A stretch of 64,000 nucleotides of DNA from Citromicrobium bathyomarinum (GTDB lineage: Bacteria; Pseudomonadota; Alphaproteobacteria; Sphingomonadales; Sphingomonadaceae). A model generated the notes under the pieces. That model saw only the letters and a program-made list of their open reading frames with translations, was not told the origin of the DNA and ran no database searches. The stretch spans positions 1,240,001 to 1,304,000 of the forward strand of contig CP155577.1 in the NCBI GenBank assembly GCA_001306305.2. Reading direction: 5' to 3'. Of this stretch, positions 61,136-64,000 are shown piece after piece; position 1 is the first letter of the stretch, and each line of letters starts with the position of its first letter. Made by a program: the position numbers and the translations under genes.

Positions 61136-62163
61136 TCGACGTCGTCCATCTGCTCGACGATTTTGCCTTCGGCGGCGTAACCCGGGCGCTCACCGTGTTC
61201 GACCGCCCGGAATTGACCGAGCATGCCCGGTCGCGAACCGTCGCCATCGGCAAGGACAGGCTGGCCGAAAGGTACGATGCCGATCTTCTGGTCACGCATG
61301 TGCCGCCCTCGTGGGCGCGGCTGGGGTTCCTTGTGTCGCTGCGCGTGCGCAACCGGGATGCTCGCCTCGTCCATGTGGAGCACAGCTACACAGAGGGGTT
61401 CGTCCGCGAAAATGTGAAGGCACCGCGCAGGTTCGTGACACTGCTGCGGCTCGCTTTTTCGCTGTACGACGAGATTATCTGCGTCTCGCGCGCGCAACAC
61501 GACTGGCTTGCGAACGACATCGGCATCCCGAGCAACAAGCTGCGCGTCATTCACCCGTGGTGCGGGCGCGAGGAGCTGTTCGCACTGCCGACAGTGCCCC
61601 TGGATCGAGAGCGCCCTTTGCGCCTTGTCGCTTACGGCCGTTTTGCCAGCGTGAAGAACTTCACGGCATTGATCGAAGCCGTGTGGCTGTTCGTGCCTGG
61701 CGACATCGATCTCCAGCTGATCGGTGACGGGCCGGAAATGGCCGCAATGCGTGAGGCGGCCGGAGACCATCCCCACATTCATTTCAGGGGGCGGATCGAC
61801 GACCCGGCCGAATTCCTCGGCGATTGCCATGCCGTGATCGTGCCCTCGCGCCATGAGGCGTTCGGCCTTGTCGCGACCGAGGCGCGGATGGCTGCGCGGC
61901 CGATCCTGGTCGCCGATGTCGACGGGCTGCCCGAACAGGTCGGCCTGGCTGGCCTCGCCCGACCGATGCGCACGCCGGATGAAATCGCGGTGGCGATCGA
62001 CCAGTTCGGCAAGCTGCCGCTCCACGCGATGGGTCGTGCCGGACGGCGCAGGGTAGCGGGGCTGCCGGCGGCGATCCTGGCCGGCTGGAAGGACGTATTC
62101 GCAGATGCCGGAAGCGAAACGGCGGGCAGGGTTGTTGTCCCGTTTCTGAAAAAGGCAGCCTGA
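61132..62163 (+). CDS. Glycosyltransferase family 4 (GT-B)
   Basis: 343-aa GT-B enzyme. ATG 61132 follows GAAGGAGG and overlaps the preceding stop. The N-terminal domain has VHLLDDFAFGGVTRAL with the glycine-rich acceptor loop; the C-terminal domain has RLVAYGRFASVKNFTALIEA, IHFRGRIDDPAEFL and the E-x7-E element HEAFGLVATEARMA. It should add a sugar to the growing repeat unit on the cytoplasmic face. It is the last gene of the sigma-54-led operon and is followed by a strong terminator. Confidence 0.92.
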   Translation: MIDVVHLLDDFAFGGVTRALTVFDRPELTEHARSRTVAIGKDRLAERYDADLLVTHVPPSWARLGFLVSLRVRNRDARLVHVEHSYTEGFVRENVKAPRRFVTLLRLAFSLYDEIICVSRAQHDWLANDIGIPSNKLRVIHPWCGREELFALPTVPLDRERPLRLVAYGRFASVKNFTALIEAVWLFVPGDIDLQLIGDGPEMAAMREAAGDHPHIHFRGRIDDPAEFLGDCHAVIVPSRHEAFGLVATEARMAARPILVADVDGLPEQVGLAGLARPMRTPDEIAVAIDQFGKLPLHAMGRAGRRRVAGLPAAILAGWKDVFADAGSETAGRVVVPFLKKAA

Positions 62164-62195
62164 AGCGAGCCGTGTTCCCCCTTTCGGGCTCGCCG

Positions 62196-62235
62196 GGGCC
62201 GCTCCGCTGCATATCGCAGCGGGGCGGCCCTTTTT
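62196..62235 (+). terminator. Rho-independent terminator after the glycosyltransferase operon
   Basis: 15-bp stem GGGCCGCTCCGCTGC / GCAGCGGGGCGGCCC with one T-G wobble and a 5-nt loop ATATC, followed by TTTTT. It lies about 30 bp behind the GT4 stop and ends the flippase-GT2-GT2-GT4 transcript before the MOSC gene. Confidence 0.93.
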
Positions 62236-62290
62236 CATGGCATCGTGCCAGGCTATTTGCGCCTGTTTCGCGTTGGCTTATTCCTTGGCC

Positions 62291-62851
62291 ATGGCCCAAA
62301 CGACTGTTCCATCGCCACGTGTGTTATCGGTATCGCAAAGCGGCGGGCACAGGTTTTCAAAACAACCGGTCGAGCGGATCGAGCTCGAACGAGGGCGGGG
62401 GGTCAGGGGCGATGCTCATGCTGGCGAGCGTGTCCAACACCTCTCGCGCGTGCGGGCCGATCCCACCCAGCCGAACCTGCGTCAGGTCCACCTGATCCAT
62501 GGCGAACTGCTGGAGCAGCTTTCTGCCCGAGGTTTCTGCGTGAACCCCGGCGACCTGGGAGAGAACATCACCACTCGGGGGATCGACCTGCTTGCCTTGC
62601 CCAAGGGCACCCTCCTTGAAATCGGGGCCGGCGCGGTGCTGGAAGTCACTGGTCTGAGGAACCCGTGCAGGCAGATCGAGGCATTCGAAGAGGGACTGCT
62701 TGCCGCAGTACTCGATCGGACGTCTGACGGTGCGGTGATCCGCAAAGCCGGGATCATGAGCGTGGTGGTCGCTGGCGGGACAGTCGCGATCGGCGATTCG
62801 ATCAGGGTGCGGTTGCCGGTTGAGCCGCATCTTCCTCTGGAACCTGTCTAG
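62291..62851 (+). CDS. MOSC domain-containing protein
   Basis: 186-aa protein with a MOSC (molybdenum cofactor sulfurase C-terminal) domain. ATG 62291 is chosen because the family begins RVLSVSQSGGHRFSK; the open frame reaches back to 62237 through the terminator region. Landmarks are GDAHAGERVQHLSRVRADPTQPNLRQVHLI (split here), NPGDLGENITTRGIDLLALP, TGLRNPCRQIEAF with the conserved cysteine, and RKAGIMSVVVAGG. Stand-alone MOSC proteins act in sulfur carriage or detoxification in some bacteria; the substrate here is unknown. Its last 50 bp overlap the converging polymerase gene. Confidence 0.92.
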   Translation: MAQTTVPSPRVLSVSQSGGHRFSKQPVERIELERGRGVRGDAHAGERVQHLSRVRADPTQPNLRQVHLIHGELLEQLSARGFCVNPGDLGENITTRGIDLLALPKGTLLEIGAGAVLEVTGLRNPCRQIEAFEEGLLAAVLDRTSDGAVIRKAGIMSVVVAGGTVAIGDSIRVRLPVEPHLPLEPV

Positions 62852-64000
62852 CCCCGTCGCGCTGCACTTCGTAGCTGCGGGCGGCGAGCACCTTGCCCAC
62901 CAGAACCAGCGCGGGCCAGTAAAGGTAGGCGAGGATCTCCAGGTTCTCACCGAAGCTGTAGAGCACCATAACAAATACCATCGACAGTGCGACCCGCTCG
63001 GCGCTGCCTTGGCGTGCGCGCCATGCCAGCACCAGCAGCGTGCTGAACAGCGGCACCGCCAGCGCGATCGCGCCGGTCAGGCCTTTGACGAAGAGCAGGC
63101 CGTACCAGCTGTGATGACTGCCGATAGGCATGTATTCGACCAGATGCGGCCCGTTTTCGACGATCCCGTGGCCGAACCAGTAAGCTTCGCCCTGCCAGCG
63201 TTCGATCGCGATGCGACCCAGGGCAGCACGCACCCGGCTGGAGTCGGCTCGCGCGGCAGAGAAATCATTCATCAGCGCTTCGAGTACCTCGATCAGCGCA
63301 GGGCCGAAGATCCCCAGCAGCACCATCGCCGGGGCGGCAAGGTACCACATCCACGCGCGGTCCATGCGGCCAAGGCCCCACACGATCGGAGCGATCACCG
63401 CCAGCGCGACCAGCGCCAGCCTCGATTGCGAGAGGATCGCCAGCACCAGCCCGGCGACGATGCCGACGGTGCGCCAGCCCACGTGCTTGTCGCGTGCTGC
63501 GAGCAGGACGAAGATCACCGCGACCATCCCGGCCGCGGGGGACCAGGGTGCGAAGAACTGCCAGCGCGGCGTGCCGGCGCCCGGCTCGATCGTATAGAGC
63601 GTGGTCGCGAAATATTCCGGCCCCGGACCGCCGACGGCCTTGAGCGGAGAGACCCACAGCGTTTCGGGCAATCCGATGAAGGGTGCGAGCAGGAACAGCG
63701 GCAGCAGCATCAGCGTCTGCGCTCCCAGCTTGCAGACCGCGCGATAGATCACTTCCTCGCGCACCTGCAGCAACGCGCCGGCCAGTGGGAAGAGCGCGAT
63801 CAGCGCCCAGCCTTTGGCCCAGCCGATCGAGGACTTGATCGTCTTGCCTGTGCCCAGATCGAAGTTCGCGTGACCTGCCCACAGGATCAGCAACATCGCC
63901 GCCATCCCCACGATCCACAGCCAGATTGTCAGCGGGAGGAGGGCAAAGCGCTCGCTCACCGTGCGGTCGACATAGGCCAGCCAGCACGCCATCAGCGCGA
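62802..64000 (-). CDS. O-antigen polymerase/ligase-like membrane protein, 5' end outside window
   Basis: At least 396 aa of a polytopic membrane protein with about ten helices. The frame remains open to the right edge, so the ATG at 63992 may be internal and the true start may lie beyond the window. The periplasmic loop carries the Wzy_C-type sequence YWFGHGIVENGPH followed by GSHHSWYGLLFVKGLTG, with the histidines typical of O-antigen ligases and polymerases, and SRLALVALAVIAPIVW. It would polymerise or ligate the repeat units built by the neighbouring genes. It overlaps the MOSC gene tail to tail by 50 bp, and an opposite-strand operon continues to the right. Confidence 0.85.
   Translation of the reverse strand, partial: ALMACWLAYVDRTVSERFALLPLTIWLWIVGMAAMLLILWAGHANFDLGTGKTIKSSIGWAKGWALIALFPLAGALLQVREEVIYRAVCKLGAQTLMLLPLFLLAPFIGLPETLWVSPLKAVGGPGPEYFATTLYTIEPGAGTPRWQFFAPWSPAAGMVAVIFVLLAARDKHVGWRTVGIVAGLVLAILSQSRLALVALAVIAPIVWGLGRMDRAWMWYLAAPAMVLLGIFGPALIEVLEALMNDFSAARADSSRVRAALGRIAIERWQGEAYWFGHGIVENGPHLVEYMPIGSHHSWYGLLFVKGLTGAIALAVPLFSTLLVLAWRARQGSAERVALSMVFVMVLYSFGENLEILAYLYWPALVLVGKVLAARSYEVQRDGARQVPEEDAAQPATAP

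Overview
This is a GC-rich window from a Gram-negative alphaproteobacterium. The most likely group is Sphingomonadales, perhaps Erythrobacteraceae. That placement is inferred from gene content: FecI/FecR/TonB receptor modules, sphingomonad-style exopolysaccharide genes, a cobalamin cluster, and a BciA-type 8-vinyl reductase of the kind used in (bacterio)chlorophyll synthesis. Genes are densely packed and operons often use 4-base ATGA/GTGA overlaps. No tRNA, rRNA, CRISPR array, insertion sequence or replication origin was seen.

Layout. 1-9 kb: end of an aldo/keto reductase, then a leftward four-gene tripartite ABC exporter (adaptor, ATPase, FtsX-type permease, TolC-type channel). A response regulator with a degenerate NtrC-like AAA+ domain and its histidine kinase diverge from it. 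9-16 kb: DUF2855 protein, membrane diguanylate cyclase, orphan bciA, ferredoxin-reductase-like flavoprotein, and an Nramp homologue lacking the family's metal-site motifs. 16-21 kb: a tight leftward three-gene operon (membrane serine hydrolase, pseudo-HNH/AAA ATPase fusion, intact HNH nuclease) that resembles Septu (PtuAB) but has extra parts; this is the best candidate for an undescribed defence system. 21-24 kb: patatin lipoprotein, then an MpaB-like oxygenase and TetR regulator flanking a perfect 18-bp palindrome.

24-36 kb: ECF sigma / FecR / STN-TonB receptor cell-surface signalling module, followed by a 1066-aa autotransporter and its terminator. Next comes a siderophore-receptor operon (receptor, small membrane protein, PepSY reductase) preceded by a Fur-box-like site. 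36-48 kb: cobalamin region. Two back-to-back cobalamin riboswitches drive, leftward, a BtuM-like transporter, cobO and cobB, and, rightward, btuB, a DUF1636 gene, cobT, cobC, cobS, cobD, cbiB, cobQ and cobP. This is uptake plus the late half of B12 synthesis; no corrin-ring genes are present here.

48-64 kb: surface polysaccharide and signalling. galE is followed by a GAF protein, a 1461-aa MASE1/CHASE/PAS hybrid kinase with Hpt, and a PAS-REC-Hpt protein without a kinase ATPase domain. A WecG-WcaJ fusion glycosyltransferase then diverges from a flippase/GT2/GT2/GT4 operon. The interval between these carries a textbook sigma-54 promoter on one strand, a near-match on the other, and three roughly helically phased inverted repeats between them. 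A terminator, a MOSC protein and a partial O-antigen polymerase/ligase close the window.
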